In this document: piece by piece, positions 43,611 through 51,330 of the stretch | Position numbering within the stretch: the first letter of the stretch is position 1 | How the letters are laid out: the number at the start of each line of letters is the position of its first letter | Notes under the pieces: model-generated | Told to the model about the DNA's origin: nothing | The model's input: only the letters and a program-made list of their open reading frames with translations | Database searches by the model: none | From: Mayfieldus profundus | GTDB lineage: Bacteria; Actinomycetota; Thermoleophilia; Solirubrobacterales; 70-9 | Reading direction: 5' to 3' | Length of the DNA stretch: 64,000 nucleotides | Assembly (NCBI GenBank): GCA_038040325.1 | Contig: JBBPIM010000003.1 | Span: 1 to 64,000 of the forward strand | Position numbers and translations under genes: made by a program

Positions 43611-45908
43611 TCACGTGCCAGCTTGGTAGTGCGCGAGAATCTGCGCGGGGCTAAGCCCGTACTCGTAGACCGCAAACTCGTCCATCCGGCCGTTGAAGGG
43701 AAAGCCAGCCTGCTGGGGGTCGGCGCCGAGTACCAAGTTGCCGGGGGAAGCGGGGTAGGCATCGCCCATTGTCTTCGTGCCCTTGCTGACGCCGTTGATA
43801 TAAAGCTCGGCCGTGTCAGTCGGCTCGTTGAAGACCAGCGCCCAGTAGACCCATTGAGCATTGCCGGGCCATGCGGCTGTCCAGATGACTTGCGCTGATC
43901 CGGCGGATCGAAAGTCAACGTCCTGAGTGCCGGTCGATATATAAAGGTCCGCCCTCGTCGCGGAGTTGCCGGCGATAAGCTCATGAGACGCCGCGCTGTC
44001 GTCCCGCCAAGCCCAGCCCTCGAAGGTGCGGGTCGAACCGTTGACGAACGGGTTGTAGGTCGAGAGGACGTATCCCGAGGAGCCGTTCAGATCAACGGCC
44101 GTGTCGGTATCGCCGGTAAGCGAACCGCTGGCCCCAAGCGTGTAGCCGCCCGAATATGTCCCGTCCCGATTGTTGGCCGTCTCGTCGTTGGCGTTGGTTC
44201 CGCTTCCCTCGCCCAGCCGCCAATAAAGTGCCGGGCTGTCTTGGAGGACCGTGCCGCTGTAGCTGGTCGGTGGCGGAGATATGCAGCTCGTCGGAACGCC
44301 GACGGCGTCCCAGGCGGCCTGCGTCGACAGCGCTTGTTGGGATCCCTGCCCGAAGTCGGCCTTTGCCCTGGCCTGCGTCGCGGCGCGCGCCTCGCACATC
44401 GTCGCGTTCTGCGGCAATGAGGTGAAGCCCTCGAAGAAGATCCGCTCCGCGTCCCCCACCCCGATGCCCGTGACGGTGACGCCGCAGTCTGCGGTGTGCG
44501 TGTGACCGCCGGAACCGACGTTGTCGCAGCCCGCGTTTGTGCCGCCGGCGACCAGCAGGTAGTAGGCGTGGTTCGGGATGCCGCTGTTCGTGTGGACGCC
44601 GCCGTTGTCGCCGCCGCCGACCTGGCGCTCGCTGTAATGGTCCGGGTCGCCATCTTCACGCGGATCCGACATGTTCCTGAAACCGGGAACGGTGTCGGAG
44701 ACGAGTGAGACGTCCTCGCTGACCCACCAGTCGCTACAGGAGGTCTGCCCGGTCGCGAGCGTGCAGTTGCTCGAGGTTGGCTCGTTTGCAAAGAACTCCG
44801 AGCTGCTGCCCATGGTGTCTGAGAACGATTCGTTGAGCGCCCCCGGCTCGTCCTGGTAGATCAGCTTGGAGGTGCAGTCGGTGACGCCGTGCGTGTTCTC
44901 GTGGGCCACCACATCCAGCCCACCGCTGAACCCCCGGTAACTCACGCCGTCGCCGTCGCCGTAGATGGTGTACGTGCCGTTCCAAAACGCATTCGAATAG
45001 TTCCGCTTGTAGTGGCCGACCGACTGCATGCCATTCGGGTAGCAGGAGGTCCAGCTAAGGCCGTGCCGCGCCTGGTAGTAGTCGTCGGTCACGTTCGCGT
45101 AGTACTGCGCGTCGATCAGCGCTGGCTGGCCCGGCGACGTCCTGCCGCTGGTGAGCCAGTGGTTGTCGAGGTCCGTGGCGTAGTAAAGGAGCGCGCTTTT
45201 GTTCTTCGCGTCGTAGGTCTTCTGTCGGTTGTCCTTCGAGAAGAGGTCCCAGTGCGGCCCACTGGCGCCGTGCCCCGACGAGTTGTGGAAAGTCGTCAGG
45301 TCGTCAGCAGTGCTTACGTTGTCGGCGCCGTTGATGTCCTTCGTGTCGCCCTTGACGCCGATGCCGTGGTCATCGGCGATCGCATTGAAGCGATTGATCA
45401 CGCCACCGCTTCCTGCGTCGATCCAGTGAATCCAGCGGCTGGCCAGGCGGCGCGTCTCGACGCGGTAGAAGTAGCGCCCGCTGGATGGATTGAGGAGGAG
45501 GTCCACCGTGCGGGTGCCCTTGCTTCCGATGTCCCGCTCCACCGTGCGGCGAGCGTCGAGCTTCGAGACCGCGACGGAGTTCTTCGACTCAAGTCCGGGA
45601 TAGTGGGTGCCGATGACGCTCGTCGCCGAGCCGGAGCGATCGCGATAGACCGTGATCTGGCCACCGAGGACCTCGGCCTTGCGGCCCCCGAAGAACTGCT
45701 GGTAGCGCTCATATCTAGCTCCCGATTTCAACTGCAGTGTCCTCACGAGCTCCATGTCGCTTGGACCCGTGAAGCGTGCTGCATCCCGCCCGGCGAGCGC
45801 GCGGAAGCCGCTCTCCGACTCGGCCGCGGGCGCGCCAGGGGCCGTCACGAGGGTCGCTACGACAACAAGCAGCAGCAGCAGCAGGATTCGCCGCGGGGGA
45901 ACTGGCAT
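43611..45908 (-). CDS. secreted M4 (thermolysin-like) metalloprotease with LamG-like domain
   Basis: The protein has 765 residues from the ATG at 45908, which gives a good signal peptide (RRILLLLLLVVVATLVTAPGAPAA). An FTP/propeptide region (about 30-180) precedes the peptidase M4 domain with the zinc site HENTH (336-340), the third ligand Glu360 in GALNESFSD, and GGVHTNSGIPNHAYYLL, the M4 C-terminal domain signature with catalytic His. A disulfide-rich stretch follows, then a C-terminal LamG/concanavalin-like domain from about residue 560 (SPALYWRLGEGSGT ... RMDEFAVYEYGLSPAQI). All catalytic residues are present. It is the sole gene between tRNA fragments 3 and 4. Confidence 0.92.
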   Translation of the reverse strand: MPVPPRRILLLLLLVVVATLVTAPGAPAAESESGFRALAGRDAARFTGPSDMELVRTLQLKSGARYERYQQFFGGRKAEVLGGQITVYRDRSGSATSVIGTHYPGLESKNSVAVSKLDARRTVERDIGSKGTRTVDLLLNPSSGRYFYRVETRRLASRWIHWIDAGSGGVINRFNAIADDHGIGVKGDTKDINGADNVSTADDLTTFHNSSGHGASGPHWDLFSKDNRQKTYDAKNKSALLYYATDLDNHWLTSGRTSPGQPALIDAQYYANVTDDYYQARHGLSWTSCYPNGMQSVGHYKRNYSNAFWNGTYTIYGDGDGVSYRGFSGGLDVVAHENTHGVTDCTSKLIYQDEPGALNESFSDTMGSSSEFFANEPTSSNCTLATGQTSCSDWWVSEDVSLVSDTVPGFRNMSDPREDGDPDHYSERQVGGGDNGGVHTNSGIPNHAYYLLVAGGTNAGCDNVGSGGHTHTADCGVTVTGIGVGDAERIFFEGFTSLPQNATMCEARAATQARAKADFGQGSQQALSTQAAWDAVGVPTSCISPPPTSYSGTVLQDSPALYWRLGEGSGTNANDETANNRDGTYSGGYTLGASGSLTGDTDTAVDLNGSSGYVLSTYNPFVNGSTRTFEGWAWRDDSAASHELIAGNSATRADLYISTGTQDVDFRSAGSAQVIWTAAWPGNAQWVYWALVFNEPTDTAELYINGVSKGTKTMGDAYPASPGNLVLGADPQQAGFPFNGRMDEFAVYEYGLSPAQILAHYQAGT

Positions 45909-46488
45909 GGGTTCACTGTACCCCCCCTGGCGCTCCGCATTGGTGGGGAGCGCAGGGAGGCGCCGCCCACGGACGCAGAATCCCTCCGGTAAGCGGTTCT
46001 CAGGCGATCGTCCGCAGGGTCGCGCCCCCCGCGCAGCACAGGATGCGAAGGTCGGGGCCTGCATTCGCTCGATAAACCGCTTGTCCAGCGCGCCCGACAG
46101 GATTCGAACCTGTGACCTTCGGTTTCGTAGACCGACGGTTCGTATTAGCCGTGAATTCAGTGCTGCAAGATCGGTGACCCGAGCGTCCCTCGCAAGACCA
46201 ACCAGCGGCGTGTTACGCGGGGCCTGGGTTCGCGTCGGCAAGTCAGGTGAGAGGGTTCAAAGCGAGCAGCGGGTGCACGGCCCGGCGGCTTGGCGCCCAC
46301 TTTTCGGCGAGGAGCACTCAACGAGTGCGACTGGATCCACCCGGACTGGATCCATCCGTTTTCAATAGTTGAGGCGACATCTCGATCTGCGCGCTGGGCA
46401 GGTCGACTGCACAACGGCTATCAACACAGCAGCACTCTCACGACGGAAGTCTCCTAGCAAAGTCGGGCGACTCGTTCCCCGAATTGCC
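45909..46488. other. non-coding stretch with tRNA fragment 4 and a 15-bp tandem repeat
   Basis: About 580 bp without a convincing gene. It contains tRNA fragment 4 (46086-46137, minus strand) and two near-identical 15-bp units GACTGGATCCACCCG / GACTGGATCCATCCG at 46329-46358. Frames across the fragment (including one reading RIRTCDLRFRR) are tRNA translations. Confidence 0.6.
46086..46137 (-). repeat. tRNA-Arg 3'-half fragment 4, inverted
   Basis: On the minus strand, 52 bp match the tRNA from CGTCGGTCTACG in the anticodon stem to three bases past the 3' end (GCGCGCTG). This is the longest match in the array. Orientation is opposite to the tRNA. Confidence 0.95.
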
Positions 46489-47562
46489 TTACGCGACGAG
46501 CCTCAGCTGGGCGACCCGCGACTTGCGAGTCGGCCGAGGGAGACGCCCTTCTGCGGCACGCTGGCTTTCGCGCGCCAAGTCATCTAGCTGGGCCGCCCCT
46601 GTGGCGCGTCGGTCAAGCCAGGCAACCAGATCGCCAGCCGGCATCGGTCGGCTGATGCCGTAGCCCTGAGCGAAGTCAGCGCCAAGCTGGCGCAGAAGCT
46701 GCATGTGACGTTCTGTCTCGACGCCTTCGGCCACAACGCGGAGGCCGGCCGTGTGGGCGAGGAAAATGGCCGTGCGAACGACCTCCGCACTAAGCTCGTC
46801 CTCAATCATCGGGATTACGAAAGAGCGATCGATCTTGAGCGTGTCGACGGGTAGCGCCACGAGTCGCCCCAGGGAGGATTGCCCGGTGCCGAAGTCATCG
46901 AGGGAGATCTTGACCCCGAGCTCGTGAAAGCGACTGAGCGTCTCGACGCTTCGCTCGAAGTCCGCTTCTAGATCCTGCGCTCCGCATTCGGTGATCTCCA
47001 GCTCCAAAAGATGAGCTGGTAACGCGTGCTGATCCAAGAGGCGCCTGACTGTGAGGACCAGCCCGGGCCCGAGGCAGGCGGGAGAAATGTTCACCGCGAC
47101 TCGAAGCGTCAGCCCGTTGCGTCGCCACACGGCCGCCTGCCGAACCGCCTCCTCGAGCACATAGGCATTGAAGCGATGCACCAACCGACTTCGCTCCACC
47201 TGGGGAACGAAATCATCGGGCCCAATCACTCCCTTGCGCGGATGGCGCCAACGCACGAGCGCCTCCACCAGGCGCACGTCGCCGGTGCCAACGTTCACCT
47301 CGGGCTGATAGTGGAGGACCAACTCCCGCCGTCGCATCGCTTTGCGGACTCTGCTCGCGACGATCGTGGCCTTGGCCTTTTCCTCGGCATCGACGGCAAT
47401 CCCCATCGTCATCAACGCTGGCGCCAGCAGTGCCCACAGGACCGTCGCCCCCCAGTCCGAGATCACAAGCCAGTCCATGGCGACGAAGCCGCTGAGGCCA
47501 AGGAGCCACGTCCCTGCCAGCAGCGGTACCCCTGTGGAGCTCATTTGGCGCAGTTGCCGCAC
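46489..47562 (-). CDS. EAL-domain c-di-GMP phosphodiesterase, membrane-anchored
   Basis: The protein has 357 residues from a GTG with GGAAGG 5 bp upstream. Two hydrophobic N-terminal segments (about 14-53) are followed by a complete EAL domain: E100 in VEALVRW, N158 in AVNIS, ITE (190s), DD222-223 in DDFGTGQSS, K243 in LKIDRS, EGVE (279-282) and Q299 in QGYG. The metal- and substrate-binding residues are therefore conserved, so hydrolysis of c-di-GMP is likely. There is no GGDEF domain; a separate GGDEF protein is encoded at 58630. It is the only gene between tRNA fragments 4 and 5. Confidence 0.92.
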   Translation of the reverse strand: MRQLRQMSSTGVPLLAGTWLLGLSGFVAMDWLVISDWGATVLWALLAPALMTMGIAVDAEEKAKATIVASRVRKAMRRRELVLHYQPEVNVGTGDVRLVEALVRWRHPRKGVIGPDDFVPQVERSRLVHRFNAYVLEEAVRQAAVWRRNGLTLRVAVNISPACLGPGLVLTVRRLLDQHALPAHLLELEITECGAQDLEADFERSVETLSRFHELGVKISLDDFGTGQSSLGRLVALPVDTLKIDRSFVIPMIEDELSAEVVRTAIFLAHTAGLRVVAEGVETERHMQLLRQLGADFAQGYGISRPMPAGDLVAWLDRRATGAAQLDDLARESQRAAEGRLPRPTRKSRVAQLRLVA

Positions 47563-47918
47563 TTTTGCCTTCCATTCCCTCTTGCCGCCCGCTGGGTTGC
47601 GGGCGCGTTAGATACTCAAAAGTATCGACGGTCTTGTCCATTCTTTTAGGGTGTCTGGACGGATGTCCGGCACCGTCTCAGGCACAGCCTTGGGGGACCA
47701 CGCGACCGGGAACAGCCACTGCGCCGATGTGACGGTCGTTGCGATGGTCCGAGCGTCGCCTAGGCGACGCAGCTTCGGCGAGACTTGGCCTGTAGGCCTT
47801 TAAGCCAGAAACTCAGAATCCGCATGGTTGCGCGGAATGACGGCGCTTCAGCCAGCGCGCCCGACAGGATTCGAACCTGTGACCTTCGGTTTCGTAGATC
47901 GAGTGTTTGTCTTGTTGC
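47563..47918. other. non-coding stretch with tRNA fragment 5 and a palindrome
   Basis: The 356 bp hold no convincing gene. They include GCGATGGTC (47741-47749, GACCATCGC on the minus strand), the perfect 18-bp palindrome GCGTCGCCTAGGCGACGC (47753-47770), a hairpin near 47817-47839 and tRNA fragment 5. Confidence 0.6.
47853..47898 (-). repeat. tRNA-Arg 3'-half fragment 5, inverted
   Basis: On the minus strand it matches the tRNA from TCTACGAAAC to GGGCGCGCTG (46 bp). The roughly 60 bp after it on that strand, with an ATTCCGC/GCGGA hairpin, are visibly related to the flank of fragment 3, which has the opposite orientation. Confidence 0.95.
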
Positions 47919-48179
47919 CTAGCGTCGACAAGAGCTGCGGCTGAGAACACGCGAAGGATTCATCGGCTTCCGCTTGGCATGGAGGCTGTCGCACAAACCT
48001 CCGTCCGAGCAGGCACGCATGATCAGATCCAGAGACTCGAGCTTCTGGGCGGCCCGCAGATACCCCTGCTGTGTTGAGCGTGTTCCCTCCGGGGCTTCAA
48101 GAAGCAACCCGGACATTTCCATCAAGGGCGCGGCCATCAGCAAAGTCCGCTCGAGGTCGCCGAGCCGCTTCCCTGCCAA
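47919..48179 (-). CDS. possible small protein downstream of the RHH gene
   Basis: About 86 residues follow from a TTG at 48179, 22 bp after the stop of the RHH gene. The first 60 residues look protein-like (KRLGDLERTLLMAAPLMEMSG and STQQGYLRAAQKLESLDLIM are amphipathic), while the end is basic and low-complexity. No family is recognised. If real, it forms a two-gene unit with the RHH gene, a layout seen in toxin-antitoxin pairs, but nothing in it shows toxin activity. The weak start and short length keep confidence low. Confidence 0.35.
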   Translation of the reverse strand: MAGKRLGDLERTLLMAAPLMEMSGLLLEAPEGTRSTQQGYLRAAQKLESLDLIMRACSDGGLCDSLHAKRKPMNPSRVLSRSSCRR

Positions 48180-48201
48180 TCGGTGCCGCGGCGTTCGATC
48201 C

Positions 48202-48576
48202 CTAGTCAGAGCTGCTCTCCCTCGCGAGCAACTGGGCCGCCTTGACCACGACCGCATCGAGATCGTGTGCAGCCACGCCGGCGTCTCGTGCGCCCGGGTC
48301 ACGTTCACATGCCGCTCGAACATCAGCTTGTGCACGTCGGCGCACCGCCTCGCCTACTTCTGATGCCGCGAGCTCCGCGAGTGTCCTCGTGCTTCGCCGG
48401 GAGCGTGGCGGGAGCCGAAAGGTCACCCGGCCGTCCACAGCCGCTTCCGCTAGCTCACGTATCAGGAAAGACCGCGTGACGCCGCGGTATTTCGCGATCT
48501 CGTCGAGTCGTGCGAGCAGCGGTTCGGGCAGTTTCGCCGCCACCGTCGCCCTCGATTTGGCTTCGTCGTTTGGCAC
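48202..48576 (-). CDS. ribbon-helix-helix DNA-binding protein
   Basis: The protein has 124 residues starting ATG. RATVAAKLPEPLLARLDEIAKYRG followed by VTRSFLIRELAEAAVDGR fits the RHH (CopG/MetJ-like) strand-helix-helix, which binds DNA as a dimer. The C-terminal half (residues 50-124) is Ala/Arg-rich and helical with no known domain. It is the main gene between tRNA fragments 5 and 6. It may be an antitoxin or a regulator of its own segment; it is the only obvious DNA-binding protein in the array. Confidence 0.7.
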   Translation of the reverse strand: MPNDEAKSRATVAAKLPEPLLARLDEIAKYRGVTRSFLIRELAEAAVDGRVTFRLPPRSRRSTRTLAELAASEVGEAVRRRAQADVRAACERDPGARDAGVAAHDLDAVVVKAAQLLARESSSD

Positions 48577-49223
48577 ACATTCAGGTTTACCAGCGACTTT
48601 GCTCAGGGGCCCATGCGAACCCGCCGGCCGTAGGAACCATCGCGCGCTCTATCGCGCACGTTCGGCCAAGCCGCCGGATTCGGCTTGCTGATGCGAAAAC
48701 TGGCGAGGCCAGCTCTCCATCTACGAAACCGAAGGTCACAGGTTCGAATCCTGTCGGGCGCGCTCTAGAAAGCCCCGCTAACGCGGGGACTTCACGCGAG
48801 GCGGAGATGCGAGGACCGAGCCGTGCGCCCTTGTAGCGCCCTTAGTCGGGGCTGCCGACCGCTGAGCCCGCTACTTAGGACGGTGGCGCGGCTGCCGCCT
48901 CGTAGATCGCCAGCACCGTTGAGGCAAGTTCTTCCGCATCGTGGATTCCTTCAACCTCTGCTCGCAAGGTTCGAGCAACTCGCGAAGCACCGGATCCTCC
49001 GAGTCATCGGCGATCCACGTCGGCACTGCCCGCTCGGGCCTGCTCGGTCGGCGTGACGGCGACGACTGTCGCGACCATCCCCAGCAGGGCGAATAGCCTC
49101 CCGCGGCGCATGGGCCCGGTGTCGGGTCGTGGGAACCCACCGCAAGGAGTGCGAGCGCGCTTGCAGAGAGTCGCATAGCCTGTCCCGGTCCTTGGAGCGA
49201 GTCAAACCAAAGGAGATGTGATC
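48577..49223. other. non-coding stretch with tRNA fragment 6, motif pair and hairpin
   Basis: About 640 bp without a convincing gene. It contains CCATCGCGC and CTATCGCGC at 48637-48657, tRNA fragment 6 at 48720-48764, and a CCCCGC-TAAC-GCGGGG hairpin at 48773-48788. Nothing else stands out up to the AAGGAG ribosome site before 49224. Confidence 0.55.
48720..48764 (+). repeat. tRNA-Arg 3'-half fragment 6
   Basis: It matches the tRNA from TCTACGAAAC to GGGCGCGCT (45 bp), followed by CTAGA. A terminator-like hairpin follows within 10 bp. The sequence 5' of the anticodon loop is unrelated to the tRNA. Confidence 0.95.
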
Positions 49224-49613
49224 TTGAGACGAGCGACGATCGCCGTATCGCTGGTTGCGGCCCTTGTGCTGCTGACGGTCACGGTGGCCACTGCACACTT
49301 CAAGAAGTACGCGACGACCGCGACCATCACCCTCGAGGGAAGCCCAAGCGGGGACTCCTTCAAGGGCAAGGTGAACTCCAACTTGAGCAAGTGCGAGAAG
49401 CGTCAGGTGCTGGTCTATCGCCAGAGCGCCCTGGTCGGCCAGACGCGCAGCGACTCGACCGGAGCCTGGGAGCTGTCGCTCGGCGGCAAGTTCGCCTCTC
49501 CGGGCAAGTACACGGCCAAGGTCCTGCGCAAGAAGCTGCAGCGGTCCGGGCACAGGCACATCTGCAAGTCCACCGTGAGCCCCGAGTTCAAGGTCGGCGG
49601 CGGAGGGCCCTAG
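49224..49613 (+). CDS. small secreted protein
   Basis: The protein has 129 residues from a TTG at 49224, chosen because AAGGAG is 8 bp upstream; the GTG at 49218 is too close to it. A signal peptide (RRATIAVSLVAALVLLTVTVATA) precedes a small beta-rich domain: TATITLEGSPSGDSFKGKV, a Cys at KCEKRQV, SDSTGAWELSL, GKYTAKVL and HICKSTVSPEF, the two cysteines probably forming a disulfide. This resembles carboxypeptidase-regulatory or Ig-like small extracellular domains. No enzymatic function is evident. It is the first gene after tRNA fragment 6. Confidence 0.72.
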   Translation: MRRATIAVSLVAALVLLTVTVATAHFKKYATTATITLEGSPSGDSFKGKVNSNLSKCEKRQVLVYRQSALVGQTRSDSTGAWELSLGGKFASPGKYTAKVLRKKLQRSGHRHICKSTVSPEFKVGGGGP

Positions 49614-50186
49614 GGCGGACTAACCCCAAGTTCCCCCGACACCTCGGGGACCGGTAGCGACGGCCCAGGCAAGGACGTTCAGAAGCAGTAGCGGCAACGG
49701 ACGTGCGGGATGGTCCGCTCCTCAAGGGATCGGTAGGTGGCAACAGGGTGGCAACTGAAGCCACAGGACTCCACCGGACTCCACGAGAACCGGGCTAGCC
49801 CGGTTCTCCGCAAATGGAGACTCGGTCTTCTGGACGAGCACACAGCTTCTGACCGTCTCATCCCAGCTCCCGAACCCGATCTCGACACCCGCACGCGTGC
49901 TCGATGTGTTCCTGCAGGCGTACGCGATTTCTGTGGTCGCGATGCTTGCGGGATCCTTTGGCGCGTTCTTTCACCGGCGCGGCATCGAGCGCGACCCGCC
50001 AGGGAGTCCACAAGGCGCGCAAGTAGCGCGCTGAACGCAGGCGCCCGGACTCCGGTGGAACGTGGACATCCTCGTCGCGGTCATGTACGGTTGTCAGGCT
50101 TGGCGCGGGGGGTGGTGTGCCAGGCGGCTACCCAGAAGCCCCGCAAGAAGCATTCCGTCCGAACTGCCGCGACAACCCTCCTCGCA
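49614..50186. other. non-coding stretch with 80-bp repeat copy B
   Basis: These 573 bp carry no convincing gene. They include repeat copy B (49736-49815) and otherwise unremarkable sequence leading to the glycosidase gene. A frame open through the whole stretch is not protein-like. Confidence 0.55.
49736..49815 (+). repeat. 80-bp dispersed repeat, copy B
   Basis: Same length and layout as copy A at 40233-40312: GGTGGCAAC twice, GAAGCCACAGGACTCCA, GGACTCCA, then a terminal CGCAAAT. It contains a perfect 24-bp palindrome at 49785-49808 centred on GGGCTAGCCC, which is imperfect in copy A. Confidence 0.8.
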
Positions 50187-51290
50187 ATGAGATCACTTGC
50201 AATGAGATCACGCCGGCTCCGGCCGCGATCGGTGATGGGACGTCCCGCTGCGCTCAGGACAATCGTCGTCATCTGGGCGTTGGCGATCTGCCTCGTCATC
50301 CCGTCCGCCAGCTCCGCGGCCCAGCCCAGCCAGTATTGGGGGGCCGAGATCGGGGATCAGCTCACCGGCACACAGCCGCCGTGGGACATGAACGCGGTCT
50401 CGAAGTTCGAGCAGATGGCGGGCAAGCCGCTCTCGCTGGTGCAGTTCGCCACACCATTTGCCAACTGCTACTCCTCGCCGTGCACGTTCTACGGCTTCCC
50501 GACGTGGGAGATGCAGACCATTCGCCAGCACGGAGCGATCCCGTTCTTCTCCTGGGCCTCGCAATCGATTCCCTCCAGCCTCGACCAGCCCGACTTCCAG
50601 CTCTCCGACGTGATCGCCGGCACCTATGACACCTACATCCGCAACTGGGCGACCGCCGCCAAGAGCTGGGGGCGCCCGTTCTTCCTGCGCTTCAACTTCG
50701 AGATGAACGGGAACTGGTTCCAGTGGTCAGAGAGCGCCAACGGCAACCAGCCGGGCGAGTCCGTCGCCGCCTGGCGCCACGTGCACGACATCTTCACCTC
50801 GGTCGGGGCGACCAACGCCACATGGGTCTGGTGCCCCTATGTCGACCCCAAGAACACGCTCCAGAGCCTGAGCACGCTCTACCCCGGCGACGCCTACGTC
50901 GACTGGACCTGCCTGGACGGCTACAACTGGGGCCCCAATGCCAACCCGCCAAGGGTCTGGAGGAGCTTCGACTACCTCTTCAGCTCGACCTACCACCAGA
51001 TCGTCGACACGATCGCGCCCAGCAAGCCGATGGTGATCGGCGAGATCGCATCCACCGAGTACGGCGGCTCCAAGGCCGGCTGGATCACCAACATGTTCTC
51101 GCAGCTTGCGACCAACTACCCCAAGATTCGCGGCCTGCTCTGGTTCGAGAAGTACGCCGACGGCATGGACTGGCCGATCGAGACCTCCACCGCCGCCACC
51201 AACGCCTTCGCCAAGGGCATCCAGAACCGCACCTACTCCACCAACAAGTTCGCGCGCATCAGCACCAGCCCGATCCCGCCGCCTGGCTGA
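50187..51290 (+). CDS. secreted glycoside hydrolase, GH26-like
   Basis: About 367 residues follow from the ATG at 50187 or 352 after a few further in-frame ATGs; the first two starts lie in a 15-bp tandem duplication (50186-50215). A signal peptide (RTIVVIWALAICLVIPSASSAA) leads to the catalytic barrel: FLRFNFEMNGNWFQW with the acid/base Glu, YVDWTCLDGYNWG, MVIGEIASTEYGG with the likely nucleophile Glu and LLWFEKYADGMDWPIET. These are the landmarks of GH26 mannanase/endoglucanase-like enzymes. It is the second gene between tRNA fragments 6 and 7. Confidence 0.85.
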   Translation: MRSLAMRSRRLRPRSVMGRPAALRTIVVIWALAICLVIPSASSAAQPSQYWGAEIGDQLTGTQPPWDMNAVSKFEQMAGKPLSLVQFATPFANCYSSPCTFYGFPTWEMQTIRQHGAIPFFSWASQSIPSSLDQPDFQLSDVIAGTYDTYIRNWATAAKSWGRPFFLRFNFEMNGNWFQWSESANGNQPGESVAAWRHVHDIFTSVGATNATWVWCPYVDPKNTLQSLSTLYPGDAYVDWTCLDGYNWGPNANPPRVWRSFDYLFSSTYHQIVDTIAPSKPMVIGEIASTEYGGSKAGWITNMFSQLATNYPKIRGLLWFEKYADGMDWPIETSTAATNAFAKGIQNRTYSTNKFARISTSPIPPPG

Positions 51291-51330
51291 CCGAACCTGT
51301 CCGCGCTGAGGTCAGCGCAGAGGACTACCT

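Noticed and set aside
43111..46368. Open frames reading RIRTCDLRFRR and similar peptides across tRNA fragments 3 and 4
   Set aside because: They are antisense translations of the tRNA-Arg fragment, a known annotation artefact, with no ribosome site or coding pattern.
47753..47770. An 18-bp perfect palindrome GCGTCGCCTAGGCGACGC considered as a resolution site
   Set aside because: It occurs once, has no flanking repeats of its own or recombinase nearby; noted only as a possible operator or stem.
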